NCBI GenBank assembly: GCA_026196955.1
Contig: JAPHTO010000015.1
Location: 1-64,000, forward strand
Direction of reading: 5' to 3'
Origin: Colwellia sp.
GTDB taxonomy: Bacteria; Pseudomonadota; Gammaproteobacteria; Enterobacterales; Alteromonadaceae
DNA: 64,000 bases
Both the position numbers and the translations under genes were made by a program. Below, piece by piece: positions 8,869 to 17,036 of this stretch (position 1 is the first letter of the stretch; each line of letters begins with the position of its first letter). The notes under the pieces are model-generated. The model made no database searches. It saw only the letters and a list, made by a program, of their open reading frames with translations, and was not told the DNA's origin.

Positions 8869-9000
8869 CTGAAAAGATTATATTGCTTGCATAAAGTTCT
8901 TTTATGTAAAAGCCTAGCAACTTCTCAGTCATGCTCTTCCTGTATTAATTAGCCAATGATTTTGCCTTCAGACATAAAAAAATCATAGCACTTAGGAAGA
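8856..9000 (+). promoter_or_regulatory. Predicted translational expression platform of the lysine riboswitch
   Basis: Two exclusive pairings can be read. In the ligand-free state, 8856-8872 (GGAGAGC, then GGCTGA) pairs with 8925-8940 (TCAGTC, then GCTCTTCC), forming a long hairpin. In the bound state P1 uses 8862-8868, which frees TCTTCCT (8935-8941). That segment is perfectly complementary over 7 bp to the lysC Shine-Dalgarno AGGAAGA (8994-9000). No T-rich terminator is seen, so control at translation initiation is favoured. A further hairpin (ATGATTTT/AAAATCAT) lies between the two SD-pairing arms. Confidence 0.65.
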
Positions 9001-9006
9001 ATAAAC

Positions 9007-10398
9007 ATGTTTCATAACGAATCATCTCAGCAAGAATCTAGACACAATACAGCAATCACTGTAGCCAAATTTGGCGGTACAAGTGTTGCTGATTATCAAG
9101 CCATGTTGCGATGTGCGCATATCATCAAAAACGACAGTAGTAATCGCTTAGTTGTAGTCTCTGCCAGTGCAGGTGTTACTAACTATCTAGTACGCTTGAG
9201 CCAAGAGAGTGTGCCCTGCAGTGAACAAGCGGAAATTATTGCTAATATTCGCGCAATTCAAGTGAACATCACTCAACATTTAGCCCGTGACATTGAACAA
9301 CACTTAAATGATGAAATAGATACCTTATTGGCGCAACTTGCAGAGCAGGCATTAAAACAATCTCAGCAGTACAGTGTTAAACAATCAGATGCCATACTTG
9401 CTTTTGGTGAGCAGTTTAGCTCACGTATTTTCGCTGAAGTTTTACAATCTGTTGGTGTTGACGGTGCTTATTTTAATGTTCAACAAGTGATGAAAACCAA
9501 CAGTTTATACGGTAAAGCCGTCGTCGATATTGAGCAATTAAAAAGTGCTTGTGATGAGATATTAGCTGTAGAGTTGTCGCAACGCGTATTGGTCACTCAA
9601 GGCTTTATCGGACAAGATGGCTTAGGGGAAACTACGACATTAGGACGTGGCGGCTCTGACTATAGTGCAGCCTTACTTGCTGAAGCGCTTAATGCCAGTA
9701 ATCTAGCTATTTGGACTGACGTTGTCGGGATTTTCACTACCGATCCGCGTATCACCGAGCAAGCTCGTGCAATTGAAGAAATCAGTTTTGGTGAAGCGGC
9801 TGAAATGGCCACTTTTGGTGCTAAAATTTTACACCCCGCAACCTTAATACCTGCCATGCGTCAAAACATCCCCGTTTTTGTTGGCTCATCAAAAGAGCCT
9901 GAAAAGGGAGGAACACAAATAAAGCAATCGGTAGAGTCAAACCCAACCTACCGATCAATTGCTCTTCGACGAGAGCAAACCCTAGTTACGGTTAAAAGCC
10001 CGGCAATGTTACATGCAAGTGGTTTTTTAGCGAAAGTGTTTGGCATTTTAGCTAAATATGAGTTGAGTGTTGATTTGATCACCACCAGTGAGATCAGTGT
10101 CGCACTAACGTTTGACAACCCAAGTGGCTCTACTCAAGCGTTACTCACTTCAACCGTAGTGCAAGAGTTAGAGCAGCTTTGTGAGGTAACCGTTGAGCAT
10201 GGATTATCACTCGTGGCGGTTATCGGTAACGGTTTAGACTCAGCCAAGGGGATTGGACAAAGCATTTTCCAAACAATAAACGACACCAATATTCGCTTGA
10301 TTTGTCATGGTGCTAGTGCCAATAACTTGTGCTTTTTAGTTGATGAGCACGACGCTAACCATGTGGTTGAAAAATTACATAACGAGTTGTTTGTTTAA
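9007..10398 (+). CDS. lysC: Lysine-sensitive aspartate kinase (aspartokinase III type)
   Basis: LysC phosphorylates L-aspartate, the first step to lysine, threonine and methionine. The 463-residue length and single-function layout match aspartokinase III. The kinase domain opens with VAKFGGTSVADYQAM and has TTTLGRGGSDYSAALLAEAL and WTDVVGIFTTDPRI. Two ACT domains follow from about residue 315 (VKSPAMLHASGFLAKVF; VDLITTSEISVALTFD; LVAVIGNGL). Start ATG with AGGAAGA six bases upstream. Expression is predicted to be controlled by the lysine riboswitch in the leader, in addition to allosteric lysine inhibition through the ACT domains. Confidence 0.95.
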   Translation: MFHNESSQQESRHNTAITVAKFGGTSVADYQAMLRCAHIIKNDSSNRLVVVSASAGVTNYLVRLSQESVPCSEQAEIIANIRAIQVNITQHLARDIEQHLNDEIDTLLAQLAEQALKQSQQYSVKQSDAILAFGEQFSSRIFAEVLQSVGVDGAYFNVQQVMKTNSLYGKAVVDIEQLKSACDEILAVELSQRVLVTQGFIGQDGLGETTTLGRGGSDYSAALLAEALNASNLAIWTDVVGIFTTDPRITEQARAIEEISFGEAAEMATFGAKILHPATLIPAMRQNIPVFVGSSKEPEKGGTQIKQSVESNPTYRSIALRREQTLVTVKSPAMLHASGFLAKVFGILAKYELSVDLITTSEISVALTFDNPSGSTQALLTSTVVQELEQLCEVTVEHGLSLVAVIGNGLDSAKGIGQSIFQTINDTNIRLICHGASANNLCFLVDEHDANHVVEKLHNELFV

Positions 10399-10422
10399 AT
10401 TAATCGCTGTGAACTTATAGGG

Positions 10423-10875
10423 TTATTTGGTATTCATTGTCGCTAATAAGCCATCTAATTGTACATTTAGCCCTTGCAGCTCATCTATAGACAACCCCGT
10501 TACTGAAAACATTTGAGCGGGGATGTTTTGAGCTTGTGATTTTAGCTGACAGCCTGAATCTGTCAGTTTGATGACAACACTGCGTTCATCGTCACTATTG
10601 CGAACTCGACTCAGCAACGCTTGTTTTTCTAGTCGCTTTAATAGCGGTGAAAGGGTGCCAGAGTCTAAATCAAGCTTCTCACCTAATTGCTTCACTGAAA
10701 TAGCGGGTGTGGTGTCATTATTTTCCCATAGCACTAGCATCACTAAGTACTGAGAATAGGTTAAACCTAACTTTTTCAATACTGGACTATAATGACGGTT
10801 CATCAATTTTGTTAAGCTATAAAGGCGAAAGCATAACTGATTTTCTAATTTCAAATGTGCATCGTTATTCATCAA
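10423..10875 (-). CDS. MarR-family regulator, OhrR-like
   Basis: A 150-residue MarR/OhrR family repressor. The N-terminal ENQLCFRLYSLTK places Cys15 where OhrR proteins carry their peroxide-sensing cysteine. The winged helix segment includes LGLTYSQYLVMLVLWE, VKQLGEKLDLDSGTLSPLLKRLEKQ, and the wing with RNSDDERSVVIKLT. It lies 13 bp downstream of the glutathione peroxidase gene on the same strand, so it probably senses organic peroxides and controls that operon. No ohr gene is adjacent, unlike the classical ohrR locus. Confidence 0.85.
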   Translation of the reverse strand: MMNNDAHLKLENQLCFRLYSLTKLMNRHYSPVLKKLGLTYSQYLVMLVLWENNDTTPAISVKQLGEKLDLDSGTLSPLLKRLEKQALLSRVRNSDDERSVVIKLTDSGCQLKSQAQNIPAQMFSVTGLSIDELQGLNVQLDGLLATMNTK

Positions 10876-10888
10876 GGTAAACCATAAT

Positions 10889-11371
10889 CTATAAAAGTTT
10901 TTCTATATCAGCTTCAATAGCTTCTGGTTTAGTAGTAGGCGCATAACGTTTGATAACCTTGCCTTCCTTGTTTACCAAAAATTTTGTGAAATTCCACTTT
11001 ATGCCCTTAGATCCAAGTATGCCTGGTGCCTCAGATTTTAAAAAATTGAATAATGGATGACTATGTTCACCATTGACGTCAATTTTGCTAAAAAGAGGGA
11101 ATTTAATATTAAAGCGCAAATCACAAAATTGTTGAATTTCTGCGTCACTGCCTTTTTCTTGCTGCTTGAACTGGTTGCAAGGAAAGGCAAGAATTTCTAA
11201 TCCTTGAGCTTGGTGTTTTTGGTATAGGGCTTGTAGGCCTTTATACTGTGGGGTAAAGCCACAGTCACTTGCGGTGTTAATAATTAGCATAACTTTATTC
11301 TTATAGCTTGCTAAATCAATGGTGTTTCCGCCACTGTCTTTTGCCGAAAACTGATAGATATCATTGCTCAT
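10889..11371 (-). CDS. Glutathione peroxidase (cysteine type)
   Basis: A 160-residue thiol peroxidase of the glutathione peroxidase family, reducing hydroperoxides with glutathione or thioredoxin. The active-site segment NTASDCGFTPQYKGLQALY carries a Cys rather than selenocysteine. FPCNQFKQQEKG supplies the conserved Gln and resolving-type Cys region, and KWNFTKFLV carries the catalytic Trp-Asn-Phe. No signal peptide, so it is cytoplasmic. First gene of a two-gene unit with an OhrR-like regulator. Confidence 0.94.
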   Translation of the reverse strand: MSNDIYQFSAKDSGGNTIDLASYKNKVMLIINTASDCGFTPQYKGLQALYQKHQAQGLEILAFPCNQFKQQEKGSDAEIQQFCDLRFNIKFPLFSKIDVNGEHSHPLFNFLKSEAPGILGSKGIKWNFTKFLVNKEGKVIKRYAPTTKPEAIEADIEKLL

Positions 11372-11517
11372 TGTTCTTCCTTTGCTAAATTTTATTAATT
11401 TAAGTTGTGCACAATTTAATTTTGCGTAACTTTATATTGTTTTTATTTTAATTGCAAAAAAGGCTAAACTTCAGGCCTAAAAGTTAACTAGTAAAAGTAA
11501 TCTCTCGGAAAAATAAA

Positions 11518-11775
11518 ATGAACCCAATTATTCAAATGTTACAAGAGCAAAATATTAGCGAAGAAAAAATTAATGAATTATTTCAAGCATTAACTGACAA
11601 TCCTTTGATGGCAATGGGGATTATTCAACAATTAGGTATTCCACCAGAAAAACTGCAAGCGATTATGGGCTTGGTAATGACTCAACCAGAGCTTATTAAA
11701 GAAGCGGTAGACGAGTTAGGGTTAGACTTTTCAAAAGTAGAAGCGGCTAAATCTAAATTAAAAGAAGGTTTGTAG
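11518..11775 (+). CDS. DUF2999 family small protein
   Basis: An 85-residue helical acidic protein containing NPLMAMGIIQQLGIPPEKLQAIMGLVMTQP, characteristic of DUF2999, a family confined to Alteromonadales, Vibrio and relatives. Function unknown. No signal peptide or membrane segment. Four bases separate it from the HopJ-like gene, implying one transcript. Start ATG follows CTCTCGGAAAAATAAA, with a modest GGA upstream. Confidence 0.8.
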   Translation: MNPIIQMLQEQNISEEKINELFQALTDNPLMAMGIIQQLGIPPEKLQAIMGLVMTQPELIKEAVDELGLDFSKVEAAKSKLKEGL

Positions 11776-11778
11776 CTG

Positions 11779-12144
11779 ATGATAAACAACCAAGCTTATT
11801 CGCTTACTGAATTACTGAGTAAAATTAAACAAAATGAGCAAAGTGTTGAGTTTGAGCAAGTGATGCAGGTCATTGCCGAAAATTATCATTATCAGCCTGC
11901 AGCTTTCACCAATGGTGAGCTGTTTAATGATGCAGGCACTAATGAAGGCTCATGTAAGATATTTTCGTTTGCTCAATTAAATGATCTAAACCAACAACAA
12001 ACGCTGGCGTGTTTTGGTCGCTATTATCGCGAGGATGTTTTAGCAAATCCTGCCGGCAATGATCACGGTAATATTCGCAATTTTATGAAAACAGGTTGGC
12101 AAGGCGTTGCATTTAAGACTGTTGCTCTACAAGTTGTAAAATAA
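11779..12144 (+). CDS. HopJ type III effector-like protein
   Basis: A 121-residue protein of the HopJ family. It has the recognisable FEQVMQVIAENYHYQPAAFTNG segment followed by NEGSCKIFSFAQL, CFGRYYREDVL and the end NIRNFMKTGWQGVAF. Despite the family name from Pseudomonas syringae, it is common in non-pathogenic marine gammaproteobacteria and has no secretion signal. It is probably a housekeeping protein of unknown role. Cotranscribed with the DUF2999 gene. Confidence 0.85.
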   Translation: MINNQAYSLTELLSKIKQNEQSVEFEQVMQVIAENYHYQPAAFTNGELFNDAGTNEGSCKIFSFAQLNDLNQQQTLACFGRYYREDVLANPAGNDHGNIRNFMKTGWQGVAFKTVALQVVK

Positions 12145-12178
12145 ACTACAATACATTTTTCATATAAGGGGTTATTCA

Positions 12179-13042
12179 ATGAAAGTAGCATTTATTGGTT
12201 TAGGCGTGATGGGATATCCCATGGCAGGGCATCTCCAAAAAGCGGGTCATGATGTTTGTGTATATAATCGCAGTGTGGAAAAAGCACAAAAGTGGCAAGC
12301 TGAATTTTCTGGCAATTTTGCTCAAACACCTGCGTTAGCAGCAAAAGATTGTGACATTGTATTTTGCTGTGTAGGTAATGATGATGATGTTCGCCAAGTT
12401 GTTTTAGGTGAGCAGGGCATTTTATCAGGTATGCCTGAAGGTAGTATTTTAGTGGATCATACCACCGCTTCTGCGAATATTGCCCGTGAACTAGCTGATA
12501 TTGCGACGAAACAAGATCAATACTTTCTTGATGCACCCGTATCAGGTGGTCAAGCAGGGGCTGAGAATGGCGTATTAACCGTTATGGTAGGTGGTGATAA
12601 AGCCATATTCGATAAAGCACAGCCTGTTATGGATGCGTATGCTCGTTTTAGCCAATTGATGGGGGGAGTAGGCTCTGGGCAATTAGCTAAAATGGTTAAT
12701 CAAATTTGTATTGCTGGTGTAGTACAAGGTTTAGCTGAAGGCTTTAATTTTGCTGAAAAAGCAGGATTAGATGCCGATGCATTAGTTGAAACTATTTCTA
12801 AAGGAGCCGCTGGCTCATGGCAAATGGAAAACCGTTATAAAACCATGTTTGCTGGCGAATATGACTTTGGTTTTGCCGTTGATTGGATGCGTAAAGATCT
12901 GGCTATTGCCTTTGATGAAGCACAAAAGCATGGTGCTCCTTTGCCTATGACCAAGATGGTTGATGAATTTTATCAGGAAATTCAAGCAAGTGGTGGCAAT
13001 CGCTGGGATACTTCAAGCTTAATTTCACGTTTTAAAAAGTAA
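12179..13042 (+). CDS. NAD(P)-dependent beta-hydroxyacid dehydrogenase
   Basis: A 287-residue enzyme of the 3-hydroxyisobutyrate/tartronate semialdehyde dehydrogenase family. The N-terminal dinucleotide-binding motif GLGVMGYPMAGHLQKAGHDV is followed by the substrate motif DAPVSGGQAGAENG and the catalytic Lys in GQLAKMVNQI. The C-terminal all-alpha domain includes DFGFAVDWMRKDLAIA. The exact substrate cannot be read from sequence; succinic semialdehyde or glyoxylate reductase activity is equally possible. Good SD (AAGGGG) nine bases ahead of the ATG. Followed by a strong terminator. Confidence 0.88.
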   Translation: MKVAFIGLGVMGYPMAGHLQKAGHDVCVYNRSVEKAQKWQAEFSGNFAQTPALAAKDCDIVFCCVGNDDDVRQVVLGEQGILSGMPEGSILVDHTTASANIARELADIATKQDQYFLDAPVSGGQAGAENGVLTVMVGGDKAIFDKAQPVMDAYARFSQLMGGVGSGQLAKMVNQICIAGVVQGLAEGFNFAEKAGLDADALVETISKGAAGSWQMENRYKTMFAGEYDFGFAVDWMRKDLAIAFDEAQKHGAPLPMTKMVDEFYQEIQASGGNRWDTSSLISRFKK

Positions 13043-13075
13043 AGTTCACTCAACAACTTTGCATTGATAAAAATA

Positions 13076-13103
13076 AACGCCAGCTTAAAAGCTGGCGTTT
13101 TTT
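13076..13103. terminator. Bidirectional Rho-independent terminator
   Basis: The arms AACGCCAGC (13076-13084) and GCTGGCGTT (13091-13099) form a perfect 9-bp stem over a 6-base A/T loop. A T-run follows to 13103, and an A-rich flank lies on the other side. It sits between the convergent dehydrogenase and SLC13 genes and can serve both. Confidence 0.88.
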
Positions 13104-13124
13104 GTCGAATAGTGACGCTTTAAT

Positions 13125-14576
13125 TTACAGGCTAAATACCATAGGTACTGTTGTTAGCATTAATACAATAATTAAGCCGATAGCTGCTATGTTAAGCCAT
13201 AAACCAGCTCTTGCCATATCAGTGATCCTCAGTTGACCTGAGCTAAATACCACTGCATTTGGCGGCGTAGCAACAGGCATCATAAAGGCACAACTGGCAG
13301 CTAAAGCTGCTGGAATGACCAACATTAGTGGGCCATCAGTTAATGTAACCGCAATTGGTCCAAGCAAAGGTAAGAAGCTTGCTGCTGTTGCGGTATTACT
13401 CGTTACCTCTGTTAAGAACAAAATGGTAATGGTAACAATTAAAACAGCACCAATAATAGGGAAGGTTGACGTTGCTTCAAGCTGAGTTGCAATATAAGCT
13501 GCTAGACCTGACTTTTTGATCAAGCCAGCTAATGCTAATCCACCACCAAAGAGCAATAACACACCCCAAGGTAACTTTTTGGTATCATCCCAAGCTAGAA
13601 TGCGAATATCTTTTTTACTATCAATGGGCACAATGAATAGCATCAACGCAACAAACATAGCAATACCAGTATCAGAGATGGCAAGTCCAGTTATTTTCGC
13701 GATTAAGGGTCTAAATATCCAACCTAAAGCAGCTAAAGCAAAGAAAAATAATACTAATTTTTCTGCTTTGCTCATCGCTCCTAACTCTTTCAACTTGGTC
13801 TTGAACATGCTGGATGTGTCAACTTGCTCCCCTTCATTTACTTGATAACAAACCTTAGTCAAGATAACCCAGCACATAGTTAATAGTATGGCTGACAGTG
13901 GTACACCAACAATCATCCATTGGGCAAAGCCAATCTCAATATTGTAACTATCTGATAAATAGGCAGCCATTAGTGCATTTGGCGGAGTTCCAATGAGTGT
14001 TGCTAAACCACCGATACTTGCTGAAAAAGCGATTGCTAATAACATGGCCTTAGAAAAGTTATCTTTGCTGTGTCTCCCTTGCTTTTGTCTAACCATTTCA
14101 ATAATTGATAATGCGATGGGTAACATCATTACAGCGGTTGCCGTATTAGACATCCACATCGAGAGGAAAGCGGTTACAAGCATTAAACCACCTATTTGAT
14201 GACTCGGCTTAGTGCTCACTAATGACATGGCTTTTAAAGCGATACGCTTATGTAAGTTCCATCGCTCCATTGCGATTGAAATAAAGAACCCTCCAAGAAA
14301 AAGGAATATTAAAGGGTGAGCATAAGATGTCGAGGTGGCCTTAATTGGGGCTATACCAACAATAGGCGCAACGATTAAAGGTAAAAATGCGGTTACAGAA
14401 ACGGGGGTTGCTTCTGATATCCACCATGTGGCCATCCATAATGCTAAACCTAAAGTATGCCAAGCTGTAGGAGACATACCTTCAAACGGAGAAGGTATTA
14501 ATAGGGTCAACAACATTAATGCTGGACCTAATATCAGCATACGCATTGGCGTAGCCTTGTGTTGAATGTCACTCAT
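13125..14576 (-). CDS. SLC13/DASS-family sodium:anion symporter
   Basis: A 483-residue inner-membrane carrier of the divalent anion:Na+ symporter family, importing dicarboxylates or a related anion. Ten or more hydrophobic helices are seen. Family motifs include ISEATPVSVTAFLPL and SNTATAVMMLPIALS (first SNT site), IGTPPNALMAAYL, and in the second half TEVTSNTATAASFLPLL and MPVATPPNAVVFSSG, giving the inverted-repeat architecture. I chose the ATG at 14576 because GAGG lies seven bases upstream; a GTG four codons earlier is the longer option. Substrate unknown, though succinate- or malate-type dicarboxylates are usual. Confidence 0.9.
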   Translation of the reverse strand: MSDIQHKATPMRMLILGPALMLLTLLIPSPFEGMSPTAWHTLGLALWMATWWISEATPVSVTAFLPLIVAPIVGIAPIKATSTSYAHPLIFLFLGGFFISIAMERWNLHKRIALKAMSLVSTKPSHQIGGLMLVTAFLSMWMSNTATAVMMLPIALSIIEMVRQKQGRHSKDNFSKAMLLAIAFSASIGGLATLIGTPPNALMAAYLSDSYNIEIGFAQWMIVGVPLSAILLTMCWVILTKVCYQVNEGEQVDTSSMFKTKLKELGAMSKAEKLVLFFFALAALGWIFRPLIAKITGLAISDTGIAMFVALMLFIVPIDSKKDIRILAWDDTKKLPWGVLLLFGGGLALAGLIKKSGLAAYIATQLEATSTFPIIGAVLIVTITILFLTEVTSNTATAASFLPLLGPIAVTLTDGPLMLVIPAALAASCAFMMPVATPPNAVVFSSGQLRITDMARAGLWLNIAAIGLIIVLMLTTVPMVFSL

Positions 14577-14829
14577 AAGTTTCCTCACTATGTTGTTTAT
14601 TATAATTTTGCTTACTTGTGTTTAGCAAGGATGCTGCCATGTTTTCATCATGTTGTTATATATGGTTTTTTTGTTTTTTACTTACACTTTTTTATCTATA
14701 AAAGTAACGATATCCATCCATAAAAAAAATCAGATGTGTGGAAAGCCACCAATAAAGTTACCTGCAATGAAATAGAAGTCAGCATTATATAAATAATTAC
14801 ATTGCTTACTGTCTTTGAGGATTTTACTT

Positions 14830-15009
14830 TTGTTAATGCTTGTGAAGTTAAAGGCGATGTTAGTTCGGTTAAAGTTGAGTATATTGTGACTTATCGAAAA
14901 ATTTCGCTTATAGGCCTCATTCGAACAGTTAGATAACGATGAAATCAGGCTGCCATCTATCGGTAAAAATATGTCAGCAATGCAATTGGGGGTTAGGTTC
15001 GATTTTTAA
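14830..15009 (+). pseudogene. Possible remnant of an outer-membrane beta-barrel protein
   Basis: A reading frame ending at the TAA at 15007-15009 gives EIRLPSIGKNMSAMQLGVRFDF. A C-terminal LGVRFDF with terminal Phe is typical of outer-membrane barrels recognised by the Bam complex. Just upstream, an overlapping frame gives DVSSVKVEYIVTYRK, which resembles a barrel strand. It joins the first only through a frameshift near 14920. No start codon or upstream domain is found. I infer a decayed porin-like gene; a chance match in 180 bases cannot be excluded. Confidence 0.33.
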
Positions 15010-15103
15010 GGCTAATATTTAAATGAAATTTTAAACACAAATATATGAACATAGAATATTTGTTACTTCCGAAACCTTTATGTGGGAATTCAATAAGTTA
15101 AAT

Positions 15104-15135
15104 ATTCTCCTCGATTAAAGGATGTCGAGGAGAAT
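15104..15135. repeat. Perfect 11-bp inverted repeat
   Basis: ATTCTCCTCGA (15104-15114) and TCGAGGAGAAT (15125-15135) are exact complements across a 10-base spacer. Neither strand shows a T-run directly after it, so it is not a standard terminator. It lies 63 bp beyond the 3' end of sbcB on the plus-strand side. It could be a processed 3' hairpin or an operator. Confidence 0.55.
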
Positions 15136-15197
15136 GACTTGAGTATGAACCTTATCCAACGCTTCTTGCTAGGCTAATATTCAATAATTGAACTCAA

Positions 15198-16634
15198 TCA
15201 ACCTTGCACATACTCATATAAGGCTTTTAATACAGACATTTTCCCTTTATCTTTTTCATGTTCATGAGCTAAGTTTTCAATTTTAATCATAAACTCATCC
15301 ATGCTTAATATTCCCTTACCACCATATTGCAACTTGTTTTGGCAATGCTGTTGCCATTGTTGTTGCTCTTCAGTGGTTAAGGTGTGTGGATAATTTCGGG
15401 CACGATATCGAAATAAAAGTACCGATAATCGCTCATCTTGGAATTTGAATGGGTGGCTACCAAGTTGCTCAGCTGGTAAACCGCGTAAAATATCCATTTG
15501 GGCTTTATCGCCATGGCTGAAAAAACTACCCCCGTATAACGCTTGTTCGGCATCTGTACCTTCATTATCGAAAGGCTCAGGCGCAAAGACATCGCTCAGC
15601 TTATCTCTAAGTTCGTTATGCTGTTTTAGTTTTGCTAAATTTTCTAAGCAATAATCGCGAGGGATCGCCAAACGTTGCGCATTTTCGGGTAATAGTGTTT
15701 TAGCGGGAGCAACAACAGGGCATTTGTTTACATGAATAAGCTTTACTGGAATTGGCTTTTCATCAGGCGCTAAATCATCGTGGCGGGTATATAAACGTGC
15801 TTTAATTTCTTCACTGGTGAGTGAAAGTAGTGGCTCAATATCTCGCGCTAAATCAACACAAATCACTGCATTTTTGTTAACTGGATGATAGCTAACTGGT
15901 GCAAACCAGCTGGTACAACCATGTGCTGATGATATTTTAGATGAGGTGTGAACTATGGGTGTCATATCGGCAACATTGATAAGCTCTGCCACTTGCTTTT
16001 TGTTTTTTAAATTAAAGATAAAATCATACAGCTTAGGTTGTTTATCTTTAATAAGCTTTGCCATAGCAATAGTGGCATAAACATCACTCATGGCATCATG
16101 AGCGGCTTCATGGCTGATGCCATTGGCTTTCGTCAGTAATTCAAGACGAAAACTCACCACTTCTTCACCATCACGTTCAACAGTTGGCCAATTGATACCT
16201 TCAGGGCGTAATGCATAGCACGCACGCACCATATCAATGATATCCCAGCGACTATTGCCATTTTGCCATTCTCGGGCATAAGCATCATAAAAATTTCGAT
16301 AAAGTAAATAACGAGTTACTTCGTCATCAAAGCGAATATTGTTATAACCGGCTACACAAGTATTTGGTTGGGAAAATAGTGTATGAATTCGGGCAGCAAA
16401 CTCCGCTTCTGATAAGCCTTCAGCTCGCGCCTTCTGCGGTGTAATACCGGTAACTAAACAGGCTTCGGGATGAGGTAAATAATCAATGGGTGGTTGGCAA
16501 TAAAACATTTCAGGCTCACCAATGATATTTAAATCTAAATCGGTACGAATGCCGGCAAATTGAGATGGTTTGTCGAATTTAGGGGAGATGCCCCATGTCT
16601 CATAATCGTGCCAAAGGATAGTAGGCTGATTCAT
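15198..16634 (-). CDS. sbcB: Exodeoxyribonuclease I
   Basis: ExoI degrades single-stranded DNA 3' to 5' and acts in mismatch repair and recombination. The DEDD exonuclease motifs are visible: WHDYETWG near the N-terminus (Exo I), VAGYNNIRFDDEV (Exo II), and HEAAHDAMSDVYATIAMAKLI (Exo III, with His-Asp). The ExoI-specific C-terminal half follows, including FKFQDERLSVLLFRYRARNYP. I chose the ATG at 16634, which gives 478 residues, close to E. coli ExoI. The longer reading from a TTG at 16682 adds a Lys-rich non-conserved stretch. Confidence 0.95.
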   Translation of the reverse strand: MNQPTILWHDYETWGISPKFDKPSQFAGIRTDLDLNIIGEPEMFYCQPPIDYLPHPEACLVTGITPQKARAEGLSEAEFAARIHTLFSQPNTCVAGYNNIRFDDEVTRYLLYRNFYDAYAREWQNGNSRWDIIDMVRACYALRPEGINWPTVERDGEEVVSFRLELLTKANGISHEAAHDAMSDVYATIAMAKLIKDKQPKLYDFIFNLKNKKQVAELINVADMTPIVHTSSKISSAHGCTSWFAPVSYHPVNKNAVICVDLARDIEPLLSLTSEEIKARLYTRHDDLAPDEKPIPVKLIHVNKCPVVAPAKTLLPENAQRLAIPRDYCLENLAKLKQHNELRDKLSDVFAPEPFDNEGTDAEQALYGGSFFSHGDKAQMDILRGLPAEQLGSHPFKFQDERLSVLLFRYRARNYPHTLTTEEQQQWQQHCQNKLQYGGKGILSMDEFMIKIENLAHEHEKDKGKMSVLKALYEYVQG

Positions 16635-17036
16635 AGTGTCATTTTGCGTAGCTTTAATTTCTTTTTTGTTTTTATAAATCAATATATCAACTCTGTTTTA
16701 GTGTACGTGGATTATTCTTGTTCTTTATCACTGTAATTAATAATCAATTTGAGTACTTCAATATAGATGTTTTAAGTGGAGAACAATCATTTTTCAGTAT
16801 CTTAATAGATATTATAATACAGCAACTTGTATTGCATTAGAATGAAGCCCTAATATTTATCGAATGTTTTCTCTTATCATTTTTACGACAATAGCTATAT
16901 TGGCAGTTAATAAAGACTGTTTTTGATCAAATAGTTTTAGTTTTTAATTACTTAAAGTGAAAAAAAAAGAAATTTTTAAAATTGCTGTTACACTCAATAT
17001 AACGAACTATTTTTTGCTGAAAATGGAACATATAGT
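16635..17036. other. A/T-rich intergenic region between sbcB and the GTPase-module operon
   Basis: About 400 bases separate the divergent sbcB and the coiled-coil gene. The sequence is strongly A/T-rich and should hold promoters for both. TATAAC at about 17000 is a possible -10 element for the downstream operon, but I find no convincing -35 partner, repeat or RNA gene. Confidence 0.5.

Larger units (their letters stand above)
14589..15197. other. Long intergenic region with a decayed gene and a hairpin
   Basis: No intact gene is present. The SLC13 promoter should lie within the first 150 bases. A probable outer-membrane-protein remnant occupies about 14830-15009, and an 11-bp perfect inverted repeat lies at 15104-15135. 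The rest is A/T-rich without recognisable content. Confidence 0.6.

Noticed and set aside
8956..8985. Rho-independent terminator in the lysC leader
   Set aside because: The ATGATTTT/AAAATCAT hairpin has no G-C-rich stem and no following T-run; control by Shine-Dalgarno pairing fits better.
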